NCBI RefSeq assembly: GCF_028416635.1
Contig: NZ_CP114013.1
Span: 248,001 to 312,000, forward strand
From: Baekduia alba
Lineage (GTDB): Bacteria; Actinomycetota; Thermoleophilia; Solirubrobacterales; Solirubrobacteraceae
Length of the DNA stretch: 64,000 nt
Direction: 5' to 3'
Each line of letters opens with the position of its first letter. The first letter of the stretch is position 1. Positions 17,734 through 28,352 of this stretch are shown here, piece by piece. A program made the translations under genes and the position numbers. Below the pieces are notes generated by a model. It worked only from the letters and a program-made list of their open reading frames with translations, did no database searches and was not told the DNA's origin.

Positions 17734-19041
17734 ATGCACATCCGTAGGTTGATGAGGCGGTCGTTGGGGCGGGAATTCGGCTGGCTGTGGGCAGCCTACG
17801 CGGCGAGCGCCTACGGCTCCGGCCTGGCGCTCGGCGCGTTCCCGCTGGTCGCGGTGCTGGCGCTGCACGCCGGCGCGGCCGAGGTCTCCGTACTGTCCGC
17901 CGTGGGACCGGCGGTGGGCGCCCTGGTCGCGGTGCCGCTCGCGCCGTGGGTTGAGTTTCATCGCAAGCGGCCGGTGATGATCGCAATGGACCTAGCTCGC
18001 TTCTTGGTCCTAGCGACGATCCCCGTCGCCTACGCCCTTGGCTGGCTCAGCTTCGTCCAACTGCTCATCGTCTCCGCGGTGGTCGCCGCGACGAAGATCG
18101 CGTTCAACGCGGCCAGCGGCGCCTACCTCAAGACGCTCGTGCGGCCAGATGACCTGCTGGTCGCGAACGCGCGGTTTGAGTCCACGAACTGGAGTTCACT
18201 TGCGGTCGGTCCGCCGATGGGCGGGGCCGCGGTGGGCTTGTTCGGGCCGGTCGCGACGGTCGTGGCCGACGCGCTCAGCTACCTGCTCTCAGCGCTGGGC
18301 ATTACCGCGATCCGCGGGCACGAGCAAGTCCCGGAGCGAGCCGTAAAGGGACGGTGGCGGGCCGCTGATCTCGTTGACGGCTGGCGGCACATCCTGACCG
18401 ATCCCGTCCTGCGGGCGCTGTGGTTCAACAACATGCTCGTCAGCGGACTAATTATGGCTACGGAGCCGTTGCTGGCCGTGCTGTTGTTGCGCCAGCTCGG
18501 CTTCCCGCCTTGGCAGTACGGGCTCGCGTTCGCGGCGCCCTGCGTCGGCGGGTTGATCGGCTCTCGCCTCGCCCGCCGGGTCGTGGCCCGCTACGGCCAG
18601 CACCGCGTCTTTCGGATCGTCGGCACCCTGCGTGCCGTGTGGCTGATCGGCCTGGCGTTCATCCGCCCCGGTGTCATCGGCCTACTGACGGTGATCGCGG
18701 TCGAGCTGGCGATCATCATCAGCATGAGCCTGTACACCCCGGTACTGGCGACCTACCGGCTCCAGCACACCCCGAAGGACCGCATCGCCCGCGTGCTGTC
18801 GGCCTGGTCAATCGGCTCGCAGGCATCAATCGCGATCTTCACCGCGCTCGGCGGGCTGCTCGCCGCCCTCGCCAGCACCCGCACCGCGCTCGCCACCGCC
18901 GGCCTGCTCATCCTCACCAGCCCGCTGCTCCTACCCCGCCGCGAGTGCCCCGCGCCCGAAGCCGACCGGGAACCGGCCACGGCCGACCTGAGCTCTAGGC
19001 AACCAGCGACAACCACTGCACTGGCACCAGCACAGCCATGA
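17734..19041 (+). CDS. MFS transporter
   Basis: 435 residues with about 10-12 hydrophobic segments (AYAASAYGSGLALGAFPLVAVLAL, VSVLSAVGPAVGALVAVPLA, and so on). The loop EFHRKRPVMIAMDLARF matches the cytoplasmic loop 2-3 signature of MFS drug-efflux permeases of the MFS_3 (enterobactin/macrolide exporter) type. The second half begins at about residue 215 with VLRALWFNNMLVSGLIM. A second ATG at 17,752 (MRRSLGREFGW) is also plausible. The C-terminal 40 residues are hydrophilic. The substrate is unknown; efflux of a small molecule sensed by the divergent LysR protein is the obvious inference. Confidence 0.85.
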   Translation: MHIRRLMRRSLGREFGWLWAAYAASAYGSGLALGAFPLVAVLALHAGAAEVSVLSAVGPAVGALVAVPLAPWVEFHRKRPVMIAMDLARFLVLATIPVAYALGWLSFVQLLIVSAVVAATKIAFNAASGAYLKTLVRPDDLLVANARFESTNWSSLAVGPPMGGAAVGLFGPVATVVADALSYLLSALGITAIRGHEQVPERAVKGRWRAADLVDGWRHILTDPVLRALWFNNMLVSGLIMATEPLLAVLLLRQLGFPPWQYGLAFAAPCVGGLIGSRLARRVVARYGQHRVFRIVGTLRAVWLIGLAFIRPGVIGLLTVIAVELAIIISMSLYTPVLATYRLQHTPKDRIARVLSAWSIGSQASIAIFTALGGLLAALASTRTALATAGLLILTSPLLLPRRECPAPEADREPATADLSSRQPATTTALAPAQP

Positions 19042-19081
19042 CCCACAACCCGGCAGACTGGAGCTTGGAAAGGCATGGCAG

Positions 19082-19562
19082 TAAGCCGCACCCTCGGCGC
19101 CTGCGCCATGCCCGCGCGGCGCTCGCCGCGGAGCCGGACGCGACCACGCAGTCGCGCTGATGACGCGATGGGGCCGCTCTACCGCTCGCGAGAGAACACG
19201 GGTTTCCGCTCAGCGTGGCGGCCGTACGCAGAGCGCCCGAATTCCCGGCGAACCAGTCACATATCTCGGAATAAAGGCACTGGTGCCTGACACCGAGCGG
19301 AACTCGGGGCAATTCACGGCCATCCCCTAAACGACGAAACCCCCGCTCACGCAGGGGCTTCATCCAACATGGAGCTAGGGGGACTCGAACCCCCGACCTC
19401 CTGGGTGCGATGCAAGAAGCCTGCGCGGCAGAAGGTCCCGTTTTGCAGGGGCTTCCAAGGTGCTCCGCAGGCGGCGTGCTGGCGCGGATTGCCGAGGATT
19501 ACCAGCGATTCCGGGGGTTCCAGGCACTGCGGATCCCAGTGCCTGAAGGGGCCAGTGCCTGG
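19082..19562. repeat. tRNA-Ala 3'-end repeat, copy D (att scar)
   Basis: The core at 19,369-19,411 is identical over 43 bases to the intact tRNA 3' end. The left flank (from 19,082) matches copy B for nearly 300 bp with scattered changes and small indels. The right flank (to about 19,562) matches copy C, including the GGCACTG/CAGTGCC dyads. D is therefore a link between the B-type left arm and the C-type right arm. It is the scar nearest the integrase and marks the probable left end of the youngest block. Confidence 0.75.
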
Positions 19563-19949
19563 CGCGGTCCGCGATCGTGCTCGCTTCGCCTTTTCTCGGG
19601 TGCCGCAAGAGGTCCGCTCAGGGCAGGCCGAGGGTGGCGGTCTTGTTCGGCTCTCACCCCGTAGAGCTTCAACTCGTCAACCCAGCCGCGGAGAAGGGCA
19701 CAGTGCAGGCAGTGCGCGCGGCCGATCATCAGGCTGGGAGGTCGGCCGGACAAGACACCCATGCATGAGACACCGTGCACGTCGCGATCAAGCCGGAACC
19801 CTCAACGCTCTCGCTGCGCCTGCGGCTGACCGCGGGCGGGAAGGCAATGGTCCAGCCGGTCGAGATCGCGCGCGGCTGAAGGGGCGGGCGGGAACGTCAG
19901 GGCCGCCGCGACCTACGTCTCGGCAACCACGGAAAGCTGCACGGACTCC

Positions 19950-20280
19950 GGACGCGACGGTAGCGACCACCCGCGTGCTGCTGCCGACGTCCTTGCGGTC
20001 GTGACGGAGATCTGCGCCCGCCACGAAGCGGTACGCCTCGCGCGTGCGCCCGAGGTGGCCGCCGCCTGGCACCCGCGCCCATCGAGGCGCTGCACGACGA
20101 TCCGCCGCTGAGCATCGCCGAGCTCAACGCAGTCCGCGTCCTCATCGCGGCATGACCGGCGCCGTCGCCGCGGCGCGCCGAGCTCACGCCCACGAACTCC
20201 AGCGGCGCGCGAGCACCTCGGCCCTGGCGGCGGTCGCAGAGGACCCGGAGCGCCTGGTAGGCGCGGTCATAGGTTCGTGA
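19950..20280 (+). pseudogene. Small gene remnants
   Basis: Frame text VLAVVTEICARHEAVRLARAPEVAAAW continues after a one-base shift as IEALHDDPPLSIAELNAVRVLIAA with TGA at 20,153. An ATG overlapping that stop (20,152) opens a 42-residue frame ending GAVIGS at 20,280. This looks like the end of one island gene coupled to a short second one. Both are degraded or very short. No family is recognised. Confidence 0.3.
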
Positions 20281-20574
20281 TGCCCGCGGCGATCATCGAC
20301 GCGGCCTGCCTCGCGGCCCCGGGCTCATCCAGGTCGGGTGGCGTGTCGTAGGTCCAGATGTCATACCGCTCCGTGAGCGGCGTCCCGTCGGCCAGGATGA
20401 GTTCGGCGACGATCTCGGCCGCGTCGTTCGCGCGGTGGAGCGTGAACGAGCGGAGGTGCCGGCCGTGGCCCTCCATCTCGCCGCGCAGGGGCGTGCCGTC
20501 GGCGAGGATCGCGCGGGTCGCGCGGAGGCACTCGTCCTCGAACGCGGCGCGGCGGGCGGCGTCGTCAGTTGCGC

Positions 20575-20578
<4 letters not shown>
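20267..20578 (-). CDS. Hypothetical protein, 103 residues
   Basis: GTG 20,578 overlaps the TGA of the upstream broken gene (GTGA overlap), so it was translationally coupled to it. The product begins MSATDDAARRAAFEDECLRATRAIL, with strands HLRSFTLHRANDAAEIVAELILADG and a TYDTPPDL loop. It is a coherent small alpha/beta protein without signal or membrane segments and of unknown function. Its stop overlaps the end of a plus-strand remnant. Confidence 0.5.
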
Positions 20579-22299
<1,721 letters not shown>

Positions 22300-22748
22300 G
22301 GGAACCGCCTCCTTAGCGTGCAGACCATCTAAACGGTCCGTCGTGGATCAGTCAACGAGCCTGTCTGATCGTGGCTCAAGACACTAGGGCAACAACTGCG
22401 CCACCCACCCGGCACAGCCGGGGCGCGTGACCCGCGGCGGGCTCAGCTCGGCACGGGCGGCGTCGGATGTCGGCGTCAGCCTTCGTGAGTTAACCGCGCA
22501 TGTGGAAGAAAGCGGGCAGAAGTGGGCAGTTCGAGGCTCGGGCCAAAGGGGCGTCGTAATTCGGCGTTATCACGCGTTACGCGGCGAGCGTCGCCGCGTT
22601 GGAATCTCGAAGGGCGCCCGCGCTGCTTCAGGCCGCCGATGTGATCTACGGTCAACGACTCAGAACTGCGCCGCAGGCACGGGTCGGCCAGGCGACCGAC
22701 GTCCACGTCATCCTCATCGGCCGAGGACTCGTGGACGAAGCGCGGATC
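22300..22748. other. Region upstream of the large NTPase gene
   Basis: This gap between the divergent broken secreted-protein gene and the NTPase holds no convincing gene. It is less GC-rich at 22,320-22,400 and may contain promoters for both. The NTPase frame is open from TTG 22,599, and the segment 22,660-22,748 could belong to it if translation starts earlier. Confidence 0.35.
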
Positions 22749-25700
22749 ATGGACTGGGAGCGAGGCTGGGTGCCGCCCGACGGTGCGTTGTTGCTGGTTG
22801 ACGACGCTTGGTTGGCGGAGGCGGAGTGGCAGCGATACGGCGGTCTGGGTGTGGTGACGCTCCAGGAGGTTCGCGAAATCCCAGCTCTGGTGCTTTTGGG
22901 GGAACCGGGGTCAGGCAAGTCGGAGTGCCTGCGTCGTGAACGTGATGCTGTCGAAGCAACCACGGCGAACGGTGAGGAGACGCTGCTCGTCGATCTCGGA
23001 CTCGCGATGGACGCGCGTGATCTGCACGATCGGGTCTTCGGCGACCCGAAGTTCCTGGCGTGGCGCAACGGCGCGACTCGGCTGCATCTCTTCCTCGATT
23101 CGCTGGACGAGGCGAAGATCCAGGTTCGCAAGGTGGTGTCGATGCTCCAGGAGGCCCTCGAGCGCTGTGACCTCGATCGTCTCGTCCTGCGCGTCGCGTG
23201 CCGGACGGCGGATCGGCCGACTGGCTTCGAGACCTGGCTCAAGGATGCATTCGGCGAGGAGCGGTTCCGTGTTCTCGAGCTGGCACCTCTGCGGGTTTCA
23301 GAGACAAGGGCGATGGCGAGTGCGCGAGGGGTCGACGACGATCGGTTTGTACAGGCTGCGGTTACGGCAGGTGTGGCACCGCTGACCGCGCGGCCGCTGT
23401 CGTTGAAGATGGTGCTGGGTGTTTTCGAGGCCGAAGGCGGGTTCCCGGACACGCTTGGGGCGCTGTATCAGGACGCGCTGCTGTTGATGGTGGGCGAGGA
23501 CCAGGATGAGCGGCGGCCGTTGCGGACGTTGTCCGACACGGCGGGCTTCGCCATCGCGGCGCGGATCGCGGCCGCGACGGTGCTCGCCGGCCGGGACGTC
23601 GTCGGTGACGGAGTCGATGCCGTTGCGCTCCGCGACCTCGCGGGCGGCGATGAGCTCGACCGCCTCGTCGCGGCGGAAACTACCGTCGCGGTCGACGAGC
23701 GCGCGGTCCAGGAAGTGCTCGGCACCGCCCTGTTTACCGGTCGGGCGGGCGGCGTGGGATGGGCGCACCGGACGTTCGGTGAGTACCTTGCCGCCTACTG
23801 GTTGGCGGGGGACCGGCTCACGGACGCCCAGGTCGCAGACCTGATGCTCGTCGATGACGGGACGTTGGCGGTGGCGCCGCCGCTGCGCAACGTCGCGGGG
23901 TGGCTGCTCGGAATGCGCCCGACGTTCCAAGCGCTTCTCACGCCGGCCGACGCGCTCGTGTTGGTCTACGGGGATCCGGCCTCTGTCGCGGTCGAGGTCC
24001 GTCGCGCACTGCTGCCGTCGTTGCTGGACGCGCTCGACGATCAGCAGGTGGACCGACGCGGGTTGCGCAACCTCTGGCGGTGGGTCGGCTACGACGGCAT
24101 CGCCGATGACCTGCGAGCCACGCTGCTCGACCTAGGCCGTGACGATCAGACGCGGCAAGCGGCGGTCGACGCAGCCGCGGAGTTGGAGCTTGACGACCTA
24201 GTTGGCGTGCTTGTCGATGTCGCACTGGACCCGGCTAACTCCGTGTCGTTGCGAACCTCTGCGCTCTACGGACTGCGGGAGTTCGGCGACCGTGTCCCCC
24301 GCGAGCGGATCCGGCCGCTGGCCCTGCAACCCCAGCCCGGGGATGACGACGACGAGATCAAGGGCGCGGCGCTTCACCTCTGCTGGCCGAAGGCGATCAG
24401 CGCGCCGGAGCTCTTCGCCGCCTTGACGCCGGAGAAGAACGAGGCCTTGCTTGGTGCCTACGTCGGATTCCTGCACGGGCCGTGCGTCGAGCACCTCACC
24501 GAGCCAGAGGATCTCCTGCTCGGCATCCAGTGGGGGCTCACGGTAAGTCACCGGGCGCACGACACCCGCGACGTGACCGGCGTCGCCGACCGGATCGTCG
24601 CCAAGGCCTGGCCACTCGCGGCGACCGTCCCCGACATCGCCGAGGCGCTCACCGACCTGATCGAGCTGGCCTCGGCCAGCTTCAGCCCGATCCTGAGAAG
24701 CCCGCGCTCACTTCGCGACGACGCACCAGACAGCACCCTCGACGATCCGCAGGCCAACGCCGCGATCGCGGCAGTGCTGGTCGAGCGCATGGCGGCCGGG
24801 ACGCAGGCCGGGGACGTGGTGGAGCGGATGGTCTTTCGCGACTTCCCGCGTGAGATCGACATGAGCGTGGTGATCGAGCGGTGGGCTGCCGCGCCGTCGG
24901 GTGCGGTGAAGGCCGCGTGGGTGACATGCATCCCGTGGTTGGCTCGTGGTGATCGTGCCGACGCGATCTACGAGGTCAGGGACACGTATCCCGAGTTGTA
25001 TGAGTTGGTGGCCTGGCGCTACGAGGCGATCGTCCTCGACAGCCCCGAGGCAGAGGCCCTACGCCAACAGCACGCACATCTACTGGACGACAACCGGCCC
25101 TCCAGTCCCCCATCGGCGGATCTCGAGGAGCTCGATCGCCACATCGCAGCTGAGCTGGCCGCCTTCGCCAACGGGAACGTCGACGCGTTCTGGCGCCTGC
25201 CTCGCCAGCTCTTCGTCGACGATGACAACTGGGTGCGCGACGAGCAAACCCGCGAAGACCTGGCCGACACCCCCGGGTGGCGCCGGATGAGCAACGAGAC
25301 GCGCAGCAAGCTGATCGACGCCGCGCGCGAGTACCTGCTGCGTGCTGATCCCGAGACCGCCAGTTGGCTCGGCCAGGATGTCTTCTTCCGCCCGGCTCGC
25401 GCGGGATACCTCGCACTCAAGTTGTTGTTCAACGAACGCCGGACATCCTTCGACAGCCTCGACGCGTCGGTTTGGCGAAGATGGGCCCCGGTGGTCATCG
25501 AGCCGCGACGCTACGGCTCCGAGAACGATCGGGATGCTTTCCACACGGTCGCCCTCGCTTGCGTGCGTGCCGACGCAGCTGACGTTGCTCGCGACGTCAC
25601 GCGCGCCCTCATTCCCGGACGCTTGTTCGCCAGCGACATCGACGCGGCCCGGGACCGCCTCGGTGAGCTCTGGGACACGTCGTTCGATGACCTGCTGTTC

Positions 25701-26915
25701 GCGCAGCTCGACCGTAGTGATCTCGAACGTCACGAGATCTACAACGTCGTCTCAGCCCTCCTGGCGGTCGACTACGCGGACGCTGAGGACTGGGCCGCAA
25801 GCCGCATCACGTCGGCGCAGCTGGTGGGTGACGAAGACCAGCGAGAGCTGGCACTCGACCTCGCCGGCGCGCTGGCCGCGCACGCTCCGAGGCGGCTCTG
25901 GCCGATGGTCGAGTCGATCGTCGGCAACGATGACGTCGCGGGTCGCATCTTGTTGTCGCGGTTGATCGATCGGTCTGAGTCCGGCTGGGAAGGGGCACTT
26001 GAGCCGGCAGAGCTTGCTCGCCTTTTCGGGCTCTTGAGGCGATTGTTCCCACCCGATCCCGATGCGCCCGACGGGCGGACGTTCGCGGTCACGATTGAGA
26101 TGCAGGCGTCGTTCTGGCAGAGCCGGATCGTTGAGCGGCTCGTCGCCGAGGGGACTCGCGACGCCGTCTCCGTCGTTGCCGCGCTCGCGGCCAAGCACGA
26201 CGACAACGGTTGGCTTCGGCGCATGTACCATCGGGCGCGGGAGGAGCTGCGCCGTGCGGTCTGGGCGCCGCCGTCGCCAGACGCGGTGGTCCGCCTAGGC
26301 GGCGTCGACAGTCGGCGGCACGTCGCCGACGCACCCGCCCTGCGGCGTATCGTCATGGGCGCGCTGGTCGAGATTGCTGCCCAGATGCGCGGCGCGCGGC
26401 CGCTCGCGCCGGCGCTGTGGAACACCAAGCCATATCGCCTTCCCAAAGACGAGAACGAGATCAGCAACATGCTGGTCGAGTGGCTGAGCGCGCGGATCGG
26501 TGACGACAAGGCCATCATCAACCGCGAGGTTCAGGTCAACCCCCGGAGCGGGCAGTCCGCCGATCGCACCGACATCCTCGTGCAGGCCACCGCCGCCGGC
26601 CAGGGCACGTTGAGCGTCGTCGTTGAGGTCAAGGGCGCATGGAACGTCGACGTCATGACCGCACTCGGCAATCAGCTGGCCGGGAAGTATCTGAAGCCAG
26701 ACCTGACCGATCAAGGCATATACCTCGTGTTTTGGTTCGCCGAAGAGGGGTGGGACGACTTCGGCAGCGAGAGCGAGCGCAACCGCCGGCGCCGCACAAC
26801 CCGCGAGACCGCGCCGCGGATGGCAGAGCTCCTCGAGGCGCAGGCTCACGATGTCTCCATGGCGCTCGACGTGACGGTCGACGCGTTTGTCATCGACGCC
26901 TCGCTGGGCCGCTGA
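22749..26915 (+). CDS. NACHT/STAND-like NTPase with C-terminal PD-(D/E)XK-like nuclease
   Basis: I start at ATG 22,749 (1,388 residues; MDWERGWVPPDGALLLVDDAWLAE). TTG 22,599 is an alternative adding 50 residues. Walker A GEPGSGKS is at 51-58 and Walker B LHLFLDSLDEA at 112-122, with the Asp-x-x-Asp-Glu spacing of NACHT NTPases. The phrase WAHRTFGEYLAAYWLAG at about 350 is the hallmark of the winged-helix end of NACHT modules. About 850 residues of Leu/Ala/Asp-rich helices, probably alpha-solenoid sensor repeats, follow. Near the C-terminus DENEISNMLVEWL (Glu about 1235), DRTDILV (Asp about 1275) and SVVVEVKGAW (E1293-x-K1295) form a PD-(D/E)XK nuclease signature. No signal or membrane segment is seen. 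It probably acts as a sensor-triggered nuclease, a defence-type role that is inferred. It lies between an att scar and the integrase. Confidence 0.75.
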   Translation: MDWERGWVPPDGALLLVDDAWLAEAEWQRYGGLGVVTLQEVREIPALVLLGEPGSGKSECLRRERDAVEATTANGEETLLVDLGLAMDARDLHDRVFGDPKFLAWRNGATRLHLFLDSLDEAKIQVRKVVSMLQEALERCDLDRLVLRVACRTADRPTGFETWLKDAFGEERFRVLELAPLRVSETRAMASARGVDDDRFVQAAVTAGVAPLTARPLSLKMVLGVFEAEGGFPDTLGALYQDALLLMVGEDQDERRPLRTLSDTAGFAIAARIAAATVLAGRDVVGDGVDAVALRDLAGGDELDRLVAAETTVAVDERAVQEVLGTALFTGRAGGVGWAHRTFGEYLAAYWLAGDRLTDAQVADLMLVDDGTLAVAPPLRNVAGWLLGMRPTFQALLTPADALVLVYGDPASVAVEVRRALLPSLLDALDDQQVDRRGLRNLWRWVGYDGIADDLRATLLDLGRDDQTRQAAVDAAAELELDDLVGVLVDVALDPANSVSLRTSALYGLREFGDRVPRERIRPLALQPQPGDDDDEIKGAALHLCWPKAISAPELFAALTPEKNEALLGAYVGFLHGPCVEHLTEPEDLLLGIQWGLTVSHRAHDTRDVTGVADRIVAKAWPLAATVPDIAEALTDLIELASASFSPILRSPRSLRDDAPDSTLDDPQANAAIAAVLVERMAAGTQAGDVVERMVFRDFPREIDMSVVIERWAAAPSGAVKAAWVTCIPWLARGDRADAIYEVRDTYPELYELVAWRYEAIVLDSPEAEALRQQHAHLLDDNRPSSPPSADLEELDRHIAAELAAFANGNVDAFWRLPRQLFVDDDNWVRDEQTREDLADTPGWRRMSNETRSKLIDAAREYLLRADPETASWLGQDVFFRPARAGYLALKLLFNERRTSFDSLDASVWRRWAPVVIEPRRYGSENDRDAFHTVALACVRADAADVARDVTRALIPGRLFASDIDAARDRLGELWDTSFDDLLFAQLDRSDLERHEIYNVVSALLAVDYADAEDWAASRITSAQLVGDEDQRELALDLAGALAAHAPRRLWPMVESIVGNDDVAGRILLSRLIDRSESGWEGALEPAELARLFGLLRRLFPPDPDAPDGRTFAVTIEMQASFWQSRIVERLVAEGTRDAVSVVAALAAKHDDNGWLRRMYHRAREELRRAVWAPPSPDAVVRLGGVDSRRHVADAPALRRIVMGALVEIAAQMRGARPLAPALWNTKPYRLPKDENEISNMLVEWLSARIGDDKAIINREVQVNPRSGQSADRTDILVQATAAGQGTLSVVVEVKGAWNVDVMTALGNQLAGKYLKPDLTDQGIYLVFWFAEEGWDDFGSESERNRRRRTTRETAPRMAELLEAQAHDVSMALDVTVDAFVIDASLGR

Positions 26916-26978
26916 ACGTGGTCGTCGGTATCAGCCCTGCGGCCGGCTCACCGGGTAGTTCCGCTGGTCTGAGCGCTG

Positions 26979-28148
26979 TTACGCGGCTCGCGCGCGGCTC
27001 ACGTGCTGGAGGGCCAGGCCGCGAGGCTGAGGCCCGAACAGCGCCTCGAACTCCTGGCACCATTGGTTGTGCGCTACGGCCTCGTTGCGGTCGTGGGCCT
27101 CGTGGCCGAATCGGTGGTGGCCAGGCCGACGGCCGAAGGTGTCCATCGCTTCCGTGCGACCTCCGGTGTAGGCCATCGAGATCTCGGCGCCCGGGTGAAG
27201 AGAGCGCGGGTCCGGCATCAGCAGATGATGGTCTCCGGCCGTGCGCCAGCTGAACTTGATACGGCGCTCCGGGTGCAACCACTCCTCCCGGCCTGCCGCG
27301 ATGAACCGGTAGGCCCGCTTCTTGACGATGCAGTTGATCGTCAGCACTTCCGCCTCGGTAAGCGAGCGGCGTACCTGCAGCTCGGTGAAGTCGAACATCG
27401 CCCCACGGAAGAACTCGGGGTTCGGTCTCAGCTCCAGCGGCGGCCGATGTGGGTTGCAGGCCCACAGCATGTTGGTGAGGATCAGCACGCGCTCGGCGGA
27501 GAGCGGGAACAACGTGTGGGTCGCCTGTAACCGGATGTCGGGGTCGTTCACGCCCTTGCACCACGGATGCCCCGGCGCGCACGCGCGGTTGTACACGGTG
27601 ACTGGATGGTCCGAGATGATGAACTTGGTTGGTGAATGCGAGGCGTCGGCGACCTGCCACGCGCACTCGGACCAGATCGCCCCGTAGACGGTGCGTAACG
27701 TCTCGAGGTGATCGAGGACGTGGCTCCGGTCCTGCGCGCCGCTGGTCGCGACAAGCCAGTCGAGTCCCTTTGGCGTCCGCAGCTTCTGGGTGCTCATGTA
27801 CACCATCATGTGCTCGAGCGCGCGCTCTTCGAGGCGGTCGTGGTCGTAGGTGGCGAAGAACTCGACGGCCTTCTTACCCTGTAGATCCACTTCGCCGAAG
27901 AAGACCTGCTCCAGCTCGCGGGACTCGACGCCCTCGAACCGCGTCGTGTAGAGGTCGTCGATCGCGAAGCACTTGCGAGTGCCGATCCTGCGCATCGCCT
28001 TGCGGCGGCGCTTGACGCCGTCAGGCGTCCGAAACGAGTCCGGCTTGAGGTCGAGCAGGAACAGCTCCCGGTCGACCTGGCCTGAGGGTATGAACCGCTT
28101 CTGATACCACTGCGGCACGTAGTGGTTGTTCGTGTACTCCGTCGACAC
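26979..28148 (-). CDS. DUF4238 domain protein
   Basis: The 389-residue product begins MSTEYTNNHYVPQWYQKRFIP, the conserved opening of DUF4238 proteins (NHYVPxxYL+xF). It continues with the family's FAIDDLYT, EFFATYDHDRLEERALEHMMVYMSTQKLRTPKG and FIISDHPVTVYNR, followed by VLILTN. The molecular function of DUF4238 is not known to me. It converges on the NTPase gene with a 63-base gap and lies between it and the integrase, so it travels with that block. A co-function with the NTPase is possible, but the opposite orientation does not require it. Confidence 0.8.
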   Translation of the reverse strand: MSTEYTNNHYVPQWYQKRFIPSGQVDRELFLLDLKPDSFRTPDGVKRRRKAMRRIGTRKCFAIDDLYTTRFEGVESRELEQVFFGEVDLQGKKAVEFFATYDHDRLEERALEHMMVYMSTQKLRTPKGLDWLVATSGAQDRSHVLDHLETLRTVYGAIWSECAWQVADASHSPTKFIISDHPVTVYNRACAPGHPWCKGVNDPDIRLQATHTLFPLSAERVLILTNMLWACNPHRPPLELRPNPEFFRGAMFDFTELQVRRSLTEAEVLTINCIVKKRAYRFIAAGREEWLHPERRIKFSWRTAGDHHLLMPDPRSLHPGAEISMAYTGGRTEAMDTFGRRPGHHRFGHEAHDRNEAVAHNQWCQEFEALFGPQPRGLALQHVSRARAA

Positions 28149-28352
28149 TGGGCCGAACGGTAGCCGGGGATCCGGCGGCGCCTAGGGCGAGCGGCGAGCG
28201 CGCGGTGGCGCTCGAGGAGTAGCACGGGCCTTAATAGCGCTGGGGGAGCCTGCGGGATCTCTCCGGCCGGTCCCGGCGCGGCGCAACGTCGGGCGCCCAC
28301 CGCTTCCGCGGCATCTTCGAGGTGGTCAACCATCGAGGGCGAGGGGCGTGGC

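Noticed and set aside
19369-20004. Long plus-strand frame after scar D
   Set aside because: It begins in tRNA-derived sequence and has no domain or consistent codon bias.
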